Positions 16,785 through 24,090 of a DNA stretch of 54,266 bases are shown here, piece by piece (the stretch's first letter is position 1; the number at the start of each line of letters is the position of its first letter). The stretch comes from an uncultured Lachnospiraceae bacterium (GTDB taxonomy: Bacteria > Bacillota > Clostridia > Lachnospirales > Lachnospiraceae). A program made the position numbers and the translations under genes. The notes beneath the pieces are model-generated. The model was not told where the DNA came from, ran no database searches, and saw only the letters and a program-made list of their open reading frames with translations. The DNA is taken from contig CAMWTP010000038.1 of assembly GCA_947177165.1 (NCBI GenBank), positions 1-54,266 of the forward strand, written 5' to 3'.

Positions 16785-18902
16785 ATGGTAATAGCACACA
16801 ATCTTAAGGCTATGAACAGTCAGAGACAATTATCTATAGTAAGCGGTACTGTGTCAAAGAAAGCGGAGAAGCTTTCCAGCGGATATAAGATCAACAGGGC
16901 GGCCGATGATGCGGCAGGGCTGTCGATCTCTGAGAAGATGAGACGTCAGATCAGGGGACTTACGAAATCGACAGAGAATGCGGAGGATGGCATCTCGATG
17001 GTGCAGATCGCAGATGGCGCACTCAGCGAGGTACAGGACATGCTGCAGCGCATGAACGAGCTCTGCGTGCAGGCAGCAAACGGTACAAACGCTGCATCCG
17101 ACAGACAGAATATACAGGACGAGGTATCGCAGCTCATCACAGAGATTGACCGAGTGGCTGAGACGACAAAATTCAACGAGACATACCTTCTGAATGGAAG
17201 CCTTTCCAAGGGGGGCAGAGGCGCGTATAACCTGGCGATCAATAACAGAAAGTTTGAGGCCGTCAAGAAGAAGTATGAAGAGGACAGGGAAAAAGCAAAC
17301 GTAAAACTGACAGCCCTAAACGGGGCGGATGCAGGGAAGGACCTGTCGCTGGATGCACTTTCGGATACCAAAGGACTTAAGATTATCTACATGCAGGATA
17401 GTATTCAGACTGATCAGACAGCAAATGGAAATCCGACTTCCTCAAATCCAAAGTACACGCAGTTGAAAAATTCTCTGAAGACGGAAATTGTACCCAATGC
17501 AGTGCAGGAAATTATTGCTGCATTTTCACCGGCTTACGACTTTTTAAATAATTCAAGTATTGGGATTGGCCTCGCACTCGGCGGCAACAATTATCCGGGG
17601 CTTAGTTCATCGACCCTTGCATATGTCAGGTTCGGACACTACTCATATCAGGACGGTACAGTCGAACCGGGCATACTGGAGTACCAGCTTGCGGTCAATG
17701 TGGATGCACTCAGGATTGATAATAATGGAAACCTGGATGCAGATTCAAGGAAACAGCTTGAGGTTACGATTGTGCATGAAATGATGCACGCGTTTATGGA
17801 TGAGGCGCTCACAAACGGTATGACCGGTACAGTGGACGGAAAGCATGCCGATGACCGTTTCCCGAAATGGTTCATAGAGGGAATGGCACAGACTGCTGCA
17901 GGCGGATACTATGACGGTAATGACTGGGTGAACGGCGGACTTGGTATCAATACGTCCTCGGGCGACAGCTTTATCAGCTCACAGCTGCAGGCAAATAAGC
18001 TGGGCGGAAGCAGCAGTACATCCAATTATGGGACGGGTTATCTTGCGAGTATGTATCTTGGGTATCTTGCGGGTGGAAAAACCGTAGATGCAGCTTCCAT
18101 GAAAAAGGGACTCGCATCGGTGCTGGATGACATACGGGATGGTGAAAGTCTTCAGGATGTCATCGTACGTCTCACGGGCAGGACATCGATTACAGACTTT
18201 GAGAACAGTTTTGCGAAAGATGCAGATGTTATCCGGTTTGTAAAGGATTTGACAGCTTTTGTGGGCGGTGGTACTGGCGGGGCAGTAGGTAATTTTACGA
18301 AAACGGATGATATTTTGGCGGATAATGCTATCACATCGGGTACGCCGGCTACATTGTTTGAGCTGAATATTCAGAATGACAATGTAAAGAACGTGTACAA
18401 CGATCCGAATTATATAGTATTCAAGGGCGGATCTGCCACAAACGGCAAGGGTTCTTACAACGATGGTCCGCTTGTGGTTGCGGCAGGCGAACGTCCAACT
18501 GGTTTCGGCGCGGCAATACATGCAGGTACAGATGCGGATATGAACAACAAGATTCATATTTACATTGACGCCATGGATGCAGCGAGCATCGGTGTGGATC
18601 AGGTAGATGTCCGCACTGTGGATCTTGCGACACTCTCTATCGAGCGCGTGGCGCTCGCACTGGCACAGGTATCCGCACAGCGTTCGGAGCTGGGCGCATG
18701 CCAGAACCGTCTTGAGCACACTGTCAACAATCTTGGCAACGTTGTGGAGAACACAACGGCAGCCGAGAGCCGGATTCGCGATACGGACATGGCAAAAGAA
18801 ATGGTGGCGTACTCAAATGCAAACATTCTGCAGCAGGCTGGTCAGTCCATGCTCGCGCAGATGAACCAGAGCAATCAGGGAGTGCTTTCACTGATCGCAT
18901 AA
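16785..18902 (+). CDS. Proteolytic flagellin (flagellinolysin type)
   Basis: A 705-residue flagellin whose variable region is replaced by a zinc metallopeptidase. Flagellin ends: MVIAHNLKAMNSQRQLS, KLSSGYKINRAADDAAGLSI and C-terminal NNLGNVVENTTAAESRIRD ... QSNQGVLSLIA. The insert (about residues 150-510) has VTIVHEMMHAFMDEAL, giving H331-E332-x-x-H335, and PKWFIEGMAQ, giving E365 thirty residues later. This is a complete gluzincin active site (two histidines, catalytic glutamate, third ligand glutamate). Proteolytic flagellins of this arrangement are an established family that assemble into filaments displaying thousands of protease sites. No catalytic residue is missing. Start ATG 16785 follows AGGGGG. 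I saw no convincing sigma-28 site; it may be expressed by readthrough from the glycosyltransferases. Confidence 0.95.
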   Translation: MVIAHNLKAMNSQRQLSIVSGTVSKKAEKLSSGYKINRAADDAAGLSISEKMRRQIRGLTKSTENAEDGISMVQIADGALSEVQDMLQRMNELCVQAANGTNAASDRQNIQDEVSQLITEIDRVAETTKFNETYLLNGSLSKGGRGAYNLAINNRKFEAVKKKYEEDREKANVKLTALNGADAGKDLSLDALSDTKGLKIIYMQDSIQTDQTANGNPTSSNPKYTQLKNSLKTEIVPNAVQEIIAAFSPAYDFLNNSSIGIGLALGGNNYPGLSSSTLAYVRFGHYSYQDGTVEPGILEYQLAVNVDALRIDNNGNLDADSRKQLEVTIVHEMMHAFMDEALTNGMTGTVDGKHADDRFPKWFIEGMAQTAAGGYYDGNDWVNGGLGINTSSGDSFISSQLQANKLGGSSSTSNYGTGYLASMYLGYLAGGKTVDAASMKKGLASVLDDIRDGESLQDVIVRLTGRTSITDFENSFAKDADVIRFVKDLTAFVGGGTGGAVGNFTKTDDILADNAITSGTPATLFELNIQNDNVKNVYNDPNYIVFKGGSATNGKGSYNDGPLVVAAGERPTGFGAAIHAGTDADMNNKIHIYIDAMDAASIGVDQVDVRTVDLATLSIERVALALAQVSAQRSELGACQNRLEHTVNNLGNVVENTTAAESRIRDTDMAKEMVAYSNANILQQAGQSMLAQMNQSNQGVLSLIA

Positions 18903-18937
18903 TCGAATACAGAATAGATAATTTATTTGACAAAAGA

Positions 18938-18969
18938 AGGGCATATGCAGATGCGTATGCTCTTTTTTT
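18938..18969 (+). terminator. Terminator of the proteolytic flagellin gene
   Basis: AGGGCATATGC, loop AGAT, GCGTATGCTCT (with wobble pairs) followed by TTTTTT. Confidence 0.85.
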
Positions 18970-19028
18970 GCCAAATTGTGCAAGTTGTCTGAAATTATAG
19001 AAATTTACATAAAATTTAAAATAATTAG

Positions 19029-19057
19029 TTGACATAGTCTGACAATTCGGGTACAAT
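19029..19057 (+). promoter_or_regulatory. Sigma-A promoter of the mini-flagellin
   Basis: TTGACA (19029-19034), 17-base spacer, TACAAT (19052-19057): nearly perfect vegetative consensus. No sigma-28 motif is present in the 170 bases upstream of the gene, in contrast with most flagellins here. Confidence 0.88.
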
Positions 19058-19140
19058 GAAATTGTTAAGAGGGGTGACATAACATCGTGTCATCAGAATT
19101 AATATAAAGGATTAATTGTTTTTCACAAGGAGGTATTAGT

Positions 19141-19482
19141 ATGGATATCAAGAGTAGTTTCACCTATGACAGCAAGATCGCAAACGATGCGTACGCGGCA
19201 AAAGCAAATGCAGCGGCAGCAAAAGAGAATAAGCTCGCGACAGGACAGAAGGTATCAGAGCCGTCCTCTGATGCGGCATCCCTTCAGATTAAGTCCAAGG
19301 CAAGTGAATCGGCAGAGGCAGCGCTTGAGAACGTCAATGCAGCATCCAGCGCAGTCGGGGACGTGGCGAGGGCAGAGGAGATGATCCGTGAGGCAAACCG
19401 CCGCATCTTAGAGCAGTCTGGTGATTCTGTGCTTGCACAGGCAAACCAGTCGACAGCCGCAGTCACAAAGCTGTTAGGTTAA
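19141..19482 (+). CDS. Mini-flagellin: D0/D1-only flagellin-like protein (113 aa)
   Basis: Only the two ends of a flagellin are present. Residues 28-52 (NKLATGQKVSEPSSDAASLQ) align with KLSSGYKINRAADDAAGLSI, and the C-terminus (ANRRILEQSGDSVLAQ, then ANQSTAAVTKLLG) aligns with SNANILQQAGQSMLAQ ... QANQGVLSLLQ. The long D1 helices and all of D2/D3 are missing, and an alanine-rich linker joins the halves. It is not a frameshift remnant: the frame is intact, has AAGGAGG 7 bases before ATG 19141, its own strong sigma-A promoter and its own terminator. The first residues (MDIKSSFTYDSKIAND) do not match the D0 start MVVQHN. It could co-polymerise, occupy FliS, plug the export channel or act as a regulatory decoy; all are inference. 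Confidence 0.9.
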   Translation: MDIKSSFTYDSKIANDAYAAKANAAAAKENKLATGQKVSEPSSDAASLQIKSKASESAEAALENVNAASSAVGDVARAEEMIREANRRILEQSGDSVLAQANQSTAAVTKLLG

Positions 19483-19498
19483 TACTGATTCATATAAA

Positions 19499-19530
19499 AG
19501 GGCCGATTGCTTTTAGCGTCGGCTTTTTTT
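19499..19530 (+). terminator. Terminator of the mini-flagellin gene
   Basis: GGGCCGA ... TCGGCTTTTTTT with an inner TTGC/AGCG-type arm; seven Ts follow. It closes a transcript of about 460 bases. Confidence 0.82.
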
Positions 19531-19533
19531 ATG

Positions 19534-19587
19534 TACCCGACCATCCCAGGGAAGTATGTCAGCTGGAGCTGGCGGGTGCCTGGGATA
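19534..19587. repeat. Dispersed structured element, copy 2
   Basis: ATCCCAGG pairs with CCTGGGAT (8 bp); inside, GTCAGC pairs with GCTGGC around TGGA. CCCAG, GAAGTATGTCAGC and CTGGCGGGTGCC are shared with 6639-6690. As there, it follows a terminator and precedes sigma-28 promoters of a flagellin. Confidence 0.6.
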
Positions 19588-19677
19588 AATCTTTTCGACT
19601 CGATTTGCCTGTCGCGGCACATAGAATATAGAGAATACACAAATTGTCCGAATTGTGTATATTTTTGCAAAAATTCC

Positions 19678-19705
19678 TAATATTTACATAATGGTTCGCC
19701 GATAA
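19678..19705 (+). promoter_or_regulatory. Distal sigma-28-like promoter of flagellin 20018
   Basis: TAAT (19678-19681), 16-base spacer, GCCGATAA (19698-19705). The -10 is a perfect sigma-28 match while the -35 is weaker. It would give a 300-base leader. Confidence 0.6.
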
Positions 19706-19844
19706 ATATAATATAGTAAACCTATATCATGCAGTTCTTATTCGGCTGCGGACTGTATGCCCATCTGCGAGTCAGATGCAGTAGGTGGAAATGCCGCTAT
19801 TGTGCGGAAAAATGAGAAAATTTAGAAAATTTCAGATAAAAGTC

Positions 19845-19871
19845 TAAATTTTCAGAAAATAAGGCCGATAT
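19845..19871 (+). promoter_or_regulatory. Proximal sigma-28 promoter of flagellin 20018
   Basis: TAAA (19845-19848), 15-base spacer, GCCGATAT (19864-19871). This is the best sigma-28 match in the window. The preceding bases also resemble the promoter at 621 (both have CTAAATTTTC). Confidence 0.92.
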
Positions 19872-20017
19872 ATATACTGTAAACGGAGTTACAGAAAGTA
19901 TTAACGATAACAAAACTGATCGATTCAAGGGGAATGGTCAAAGTATAAAAAGAAATAAAATTATGGGAAAGTTGCTTGGTGAAAGGGATGTCCTGGGCTG
20001 CTAAAGGAGGAGAATTT

Positions 20018-21673
20018 ATGGTAGTACAGCACAATCTTAAAGCTATGAACGCGAACAGAATGTTGAACATCAATACGAATGCGTCAGCACGTTCCACAGA
20101 GAAACTTTCAAGCGGCTATCGCGTAAACAGGGCTGCTGATGATGCGGCAGGACTCGCAATCTCAGAGAAAATGAGAAAGCAGATTCGCGGTCTGACACAG
20201 GGTTCCCGCAATGCAGAGGATGGTATCTCCTGCGTGCAGACAGCAGAAGGTGCGCTTGCAGAGGTACAGGATATGCTCCAGAGAATGAACGAGCTCTGCG
20301 TGCAGGCAGCAAACGGCACCAACTCCGTTACAGACCGCCAGTATATCCAGGATGAGATCGACCAGCTCGTGACTGAGATGGACAGAATCTCAGAGACAAC
20401 CAAGTTCAACGAGACATATCTTCTGAAAGGCGATAAGACACAGCCGGAGAATCTGGTACATACATTTAATTATATCGAGGGCGACGAGATTGACCAGACA
20501 AAACAGTCTCAGGTTACCAATAGTGTAGGATCATTCGTGAAAGTGAATTACAATGGTACAGATAACGTGTATGTTGTCAATGCTGCCAGCATTAATGCTT
20601 CTACAGTAAATAGTCCTATGACAGCGGATGTTGTCTCAAAGGGATCTGATTTTACAAAGTATCTTGATAAAGGAACTACTGTCGGTGCAAGTTCTTCTGT
20701 TACAAATGCAGTGCTCAGTGCTGACTATGCGGTTTTCAGAAATGCGACATTAGATCCTGAATCGCTTAAGATGCAGAACGGAACACATAATCTTGTAGGC
20801 GATAAGGATGCATATATCTATGACACACAGACAAAGAACATTATCCATGTAAAGGCCGGGGAAGACATGTCAGAGTATGTCAAGCTGATCAGCGGTGAGA
20901 CGGATAAGTATACAATGGATGAGCGATACAGACTGGTTTACAATGCGAATGCGGCAGCGACTGTAGTAAGTCAGGATACATTGGGAGCTGATCAGGTTAC
21001 GAAGGAAGATATCAGTAATAAAGACCTCATCGGTGCGGTTTCAGAGAATAAGCTCTACAATAAAGACGGCGTTGAAGTGTCAGGTATGGGATTGTATAAG
21101 TACTTTAATGAGAATGGCGATTATCAGGGAGGTTTGTTTGCTGATAAGGATGCGACAAAGAAAATTGTGGATAAGGATCCCCAGACAGGTGCTACGACTT
21201 CTCTCTATTTCGGAAGTTATATCAAGAGCCTGAGCGAGAAAGTGACAGCTCCATTGACATTCAACGTTCATGCAGGTTCCGATTCCGACCTTACAAACAG
21301 AATCTCTGCGACAATCGACACAATGTCAGCTGCAGGACTTGGTGTAAACAAGTTAAAGAGCACATCCATCGGTATCGTGGATGAGACAGGTGACAATGCG
21401 AGAGAGGCGATCGATGTTGTCGGCGAGGCATTGAAGATCGTATCGACACAGCGCTCTATCCTCGGTGCAGTGCAGAACCGCTTAGAGCACACAATCGCAA
21501 ACCTGGATAACGTAGTAGAGAACACCACAGCAGCAGAGTCTGCAATCCGCGATACAGATATGGCTGAGGAGATGGTGAAGTTCTCCAACAACCAGGTGCT
21601 TATGCAGGCAGGACAGTCAATCCTCGCACAGGCAAACCAGGCAAACCAGGGTGTACTCTCACTTCTGCAATAA
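20018..21673 (+). CDS. Flagellin (551 aa) with two sigma-28 promoters
   Basis: Filament subunit with canonical core: MVVQHNLKAMNANRMLN, KLSSGYRVNRAADDAAG, IANLDNVVENTTAAESAIRD and ending QANQGVLSLLQ. The variable region (about 150-430) is acidic, asparagine/threonine-rich and unlike those of the other flagellins. It has several Y-D/N-x-x-T-K-N/K segments and no cysteine. Start ATG 20018 has AAAGGAGG directly upstream; the frame from 19976 includes the ribosome site and is rejected. The strong promoter pair and codon choice rich in preferred codons suggest an abundant subunit. The leader contains AAAGGGATGTCC, another GGA site. Confidence 0.97.
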   Translation: MVVQHNLKAMNANRMLNINTNASARSTEKLSSGYRVNRAADDAAGLAISEKMRKQIRGLTQGSRNAEDGISCVQTAEGALAEVQDMLQRMNELCVQAANGTNSVTDRQYIQDEIDQLVTEMDRISETTKFNETYLLKGDKTQPENLVHTFNYIEGDEIDQTKQSQVTNSVGSFVKVNYNGTDNVYVVNAASINASTVNSPMTADVVSKGSDFTKYLDKGTTVGASSSVTNAVLSADYAVFRNATLDPESLKMQNGTHNLVGDKDAYIYDTQTKNIIHVKAGEDMSEYVKLISGETDKYTMDERYRLVYNANAAATVVSQDTLGADQVTKEDISNKDLIGAVSENKLYNKDGVEVSGMGLYKYFNENGDYQGGLFADKDATKKIVDKDPQTGATTSLYFGSYIKSLSEKVTAPLTFNVHAGSDSDLTNRISATIDTMSAAGLGVNKLKSTSIGIVDETGDNAREAIDVVGEALKIVSTQRSILGAVQNRLEHTIANLDNVVENTTAAESAIRDTDMAEEMVKFSNNQVLMQAGQSILAQANQANQGVLSLLQ

Positions 21674-21707
21674 AATTAACGTTCACTCTAACCAACCTAA
21701 TATACAG

Positions 21708-21739
21708 AAAAGACCGCTCGGATTTTCCAGCGGTCTTTT
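21708..21739 (+). terminator. Terminator of flagellin 20018
   Basis: AAAAGACCGCT, 10-base loop, AGCGGTCTTTT: perfect 11-bp stem with terminal Ts. Confidence 0.92.
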
Positions 21740-21758
21740 CACATGTCCTGAAAAAGAA

Positions 21759-21787
21759 TTGACAGATTACAGAACATGTGTTAATAT
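21759..21787 (+). promoter_or_regulatory. Sigma-A promoter of the PD-(D/E)XK gene
   Basis: TTGACA (21759-21764), 17-base spacer, TAATAT (21782-21787). Confidence 0.8.
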
Positions 21788-21835
21788 AAAAATAGAACAA
21801 ATGAGCGATTGTGCACAATGCAATGAAAGCGTATA

Positions 21836-22708
21836 ATGATTAGGAAGGATATTGGTTTGGAAATAGAAAACAGGACACAGTGGCATCCGGCATTCTGCAC
21901 AAGCATGGAGCTGGAGTTGATAGAAAATAGGAAAGGACTTACCTATGACAGAGAGTATAATCTGAACAGCGAACCGTTGCGGATAGACCTGTTAATTATC
22001 AAGAAAGATCCGAATGAAGTTATCAGGAATGAAATAGGGGCGTTCTTTCTGGGATATAATATTGTAGAGTACAAATCGCCGGATGACAAGGTAAATATAG
22101 ATACATTTTATAAAGTGTTATCCTATGCCTGTCTGTATAAGTCGGACACAGGTGCCGTAGATGAGATTCTGGATACTGACATTACAATCACGCTGATACG
22201 GGAGAAGAAGCCGAAAAAACTGCTGGGACAGTTAGCAAAAGAGTATCAAATTATTAAAAGGGGAAAGGGAATCTACCAGATTAGCGGAATGCTTTTCCCG
22301 ATGCAGATCATAGCAATTAAGGAGCTGGAAAGGAATCAGCATGTCTGGTTAAGGTCATTGACACGCAGTATGGATTTGGTGCAGGCAGAGGAGCTTTTGA
22401 GCAATTATGAAGGTTTGCAGAATGATGAAGACAGGGCAAAAGCAGGTGTCATTGTGAATCTTGTATCTGATATAAATAGTGCCCTGTTTGAACAGATTGT
22501 CAGTGGAGGTGAAAAGATGAGCGAGGCATTAAAGAAAATGATTTTGCCAGAACTGGGAGAGTTGAAACTGGTTCTTGCGGATAAAGAAGCAGAGATTGCG
22601 GATAAGGAAGCAGAGATTGCGGATAAAGAAGCAGAGATTGCAGATAAGGAAGCAGAGATTGCGGAATTAAAGCGTATGCTGGCCGAGGCAAGGGGAGAAC
22701 TGGTATGA
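21836..22708 (+). CDS. PD-(D/E)XK nuclease-family (Rpn/YhgA-like) protein
   Basis: 290 residues. The N-terminal half has the restriction-nuclease fold signature: LRIDLLIIKK supplies the acidic metal ligand and IVEYKSPDD the E-x-K motif about 35 residues later, with an earlier conserved E (GLEIENRTQWH). Proteins of this type are common multicopy genes in Lachnospiraceae, related to recombination-promoting Rpn/YhgA nucleases; substrate and role here are unknown. The C-terminus is a coiled coil of four exact heptads ADKEAEI encoded by a 21-bp tandem repeat (22577-22660), ending ELKRMLAEARGELV. It has its own promoter; the ribosome site before ATG 21836 is weak. It is not evidently flagellar and may travel with the nearby repeats. 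Confidence 0.82.
   Translation: MIRKDIGLEIENRTQWHPAFCTSMELELIENRKGLTYDREYNLNSEPLRIDLLIIKKDPNEVIRNEIGAFFLGYNIVEYKSPDDKVNIDTFYKVLSYACLYKSDTGAVDEILDTDITITLIREKKPKKLLGQLAKEYQIIKRGKGIYQISGMLFPMQIIAIKELERNQHVWLRSLTRSMDLVQAEELLSNYEGLQNDEDRAKAGVIVNLVSDINSALFEQIVSGGEKMSEALKKMILPELGELKLVLADKEAEIADKEAEIADKEAEIADKEAEIAELKRMLAEARGELV
22577..22660 (+). repeat. Four tandem 21-bp repeats inside the PD-(D/E)XK gene
   Basis: Four consecutive units of the form GCGGATAARGAAGCAGAGATT, each encoding ADKEAEI, one coiled-coil heptad. Copies differ by single A/G changes, so copy number can change by slippage without shifting the frame. Confidence 0.95.
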
Positions 22709-22749
22709 CAATCGAGAACTGTTCGTTTTATTGTGTTGAAGTGCTACTT

Positions 22750-23010
22750 TTCACACCCACGCCAAAGTAGTGGGAATCATGCGCCAAATTGATGCTCTTT
22801 ATCAATTTGTGTGCAAAATCTGTTATAATTCACACCTCAATAACTTATAAGCTGATAAAAACTGGCGTAGGTGTGAATCAATGTCATTAACTTAAGGAAC
22901 CTGACTAACAAATTATACTCAAAAATGCCTAATAAATCATTGTGTTTATTTACCAATCTCGGTTATTAAGAGCTTAAGTTAATGACATTGGGTGTGAATT
23001 GTAACCGTTG
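22750..23010. repeat. Palindromic dispersed repeat, copy B (interrupted)
   Basis: The outer ends TTCACACCCACGCCA (22750-22764) and TGGCGTAGGTGTGAA (22863-22877) are a 15-bp inverted repeat with one mismatch. The body shares GCCAAAGTAGTGGGAATCAT and CTGTTATAATTCACACC with copy A at 10205. It has an extra 27 bases containing AAATTGAT/ATCAATTT (8-bp stem) and is interrupted at its right end by a 112-bp inserted element (22879-22990), after which GGTGTGAATTGTAAC resumes. Looks like a non-coding mobile or REP-type palindrome. Confidence 0.85.
22879..22990. mobile_element. 112-bp MITE-like insertion with 18-bp terminal inverted repeats
   Basis: CAATGTCATTAACTTAAG (22879-22896) is the exact reverse complement of 22973-22990. 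GGTGTGAAT occurs directly before (22870-22878) and directly after (22991-22999), a perfect 9-bp target duplication. Removing the element and one duplicate restores a sequence matching copy A. It has no coding capacity, so it must be mobilised by a transposase elsewhere. Confidence 0.92.
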
Positions 23011-23213
23011 AAGTGGAGGGAGTCTTGCGAAATGTAAAAAACAAACTTGTTTCATTTGCCATAAAATGATACAATTGATGTGTGGAGTATCAGATTCAGG
23101 GCAGCAGGAAAAGTATAACTGATACAAAAGATAAAACTGACCGGAATGTGATGCTCCATAGTATGAGCAGAATTGGGAAAAAGATGAATCTTTTATAAAA
23201 AGAGAAAAATTCA

Positions 23214-23242
23214 TTGACTAAATTGGAAAATAGTGTTAGACT
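23214..23242 (+). promoter_or_regulatory. Sigma-A promoter with no gene downstream
   Basis: TTGACT (23214-23219), 17-base spacer, TAGACT (23237-23242). The predicted start is at about 23249, exactly where a stable hairpin begins. Confidence 0.6.
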
Positions 23243-23248
23243 ATGAGA

Positions 23249-23352
23249 GTACGTTTAATGGACAAAAGCCATAAGTGTACACAGCTCACTCTAACTATTT
23301 AATAATATAAGCGTGCAGGAATGACTTCTCCTTTCTGTACGCTTATATTATT
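23249..23352 (+). ncRNA. Candidate small RNA, about 105 nt
   Basis: Predicted 5' hairpin: GTACGTTTAATGG pairs with CCATAAGTGTAC (12 bp, one bulged A, two wobble pairs) around ACAAAAG (23249-23280). After a 20-base linker, AATAATATAAGCGTGCAG pairs with CTGTACGCTTATATTATT (23301-23352; 18 bp, one wobble). The second stem ends in a T-rich arm and could terminate. There is no open frame with a ribosome site. It does not match a riboswitch or housekeeping RNA that I recognise, and the next gene is convergent, so it is not a leader. The second stem may also terminate the minus-strand gene 23424-23900. Confidence 0.5.
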
Positions 23353-23423
23353 TCTGTTGATTTTTCAAACACGCTCTGGTGCCCGGCAATGAAAAAAGGT
23401 GCTGTCTGCACCTTTTCGCTGCG

Positions 23424-23900
23424 TTATTCACATTTTTTTTCAGGTATCAGCATAAAAAACTGTTTCTGGGAATCCGGAACTTCGCTGAGCGCTTTGTCCA
23501 GTTCCAGCGATTCCTTGTAACGATTGAGACGGTTGATAATGTCTGGATTGTTGATGTCCTCCTTGTTGATGACCTGACGGATATAATAGTAGACCAGCAG
23601 CTGCAGATCATTTAGGTGCAGATACATCGGGTGGTTGTCAATCTCCTGGCAAAGTGCCCGGATGCCGTCAAGCTGATTGTGAATGGGATCAATGGCGATT
23701 GAAATCTGATCCATAGTGACAATCAGCCGCTCTTTGTATTCCGTGACGCGGCAGACATCCTCGACACTGGGGCGATTGATCCTGGACAGGCGTGCGAGCT
23801 CCCTGTCGCATTGTTCTACCCCCTCTAACAGTTTGAATATTTTATTGTATGCATTACATAGTGTCTGTAGCATACTCTCATATTTCTGCCGATATTCCAT
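23424..23900 (-). CDS. Small helical protein of the late flagellar regulon, chaperone-like
   Basis: 158 residues, predicted all helix with an N-terminal coiled coil (YESMLQTLCNAYNKIFKLL) and EYKERLIVTMDQISIAID, which resembles the K/R-x-x-L/I-x-x-x-M/I-D pattern of FlgN/FliT chaperones. I cannot assign a family. Start at 23900 because AGGAGG lies 6 bases upstream; the frame from 23915 begins on the ribosome site. The key evidence for its role is a sigma-28 promoter at 24022-24048, which places it with the flagellins. It has the same length as the chaperone encoded after fliS (13919-14395), and the two may be distant relatives. It could serve the divergent FliD-like protein or one special flagellin. 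Confidence 0.75.
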   Translation of the reverse strand: MEYRQKYESMLQTLCNAYNKIFKLLEGVEQCDRELARLSRINRPSVEDVCRVTEYKERLIVTMDQISIAIDPIHNQLDGIRALCQEIDNHPMYLHLNDLQLLVYYYIRQVINKEDINNPDIINRLNRYKESLELDKALSEVPDSQKQFFMLIPEKKCE

Positions 23901-24021
23901 ACATATCCTCCTCAATTCCGATTTCTTATACAGCTAAGCCCTGTAACATGCACAGGACTGTAATCCCAAAAGCTGTTAGTTCAAGTTTTTGAATTATTTA
24001 CATAATTATACTACATAAATT

Positions 24022-24048
24022 ATATCGTCAGAATATTCTGAAAACTTA
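24022..24048 (-). promoter_or_regulatory. Sigma-28 promoter of the small helical protein
   Basis: On the minus strand: TAAG (24048-24045), 15-base spacer, GACGATAT (24029-24022). Its -10 is identical to the flaG promoter at 10398 and the spacing is exact. Confidence 0.78.
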
Positions 24049-24090
24049 ACCTCTACATAGACTTTTTGCAAAGATTGCAATTAAATCAAA

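Noticed and set aside
22577..22660. CRISPR array
   Set aside because: Repeats are contiguous 21-bp coding heptads without spacers.
23249..23280. Riboswitch (for example cyclic-di-GMP type) for the structured RNA
   Set aside because: Core bases of known riboswitches that I can recall are not present and there is no downstream gene on that strand.
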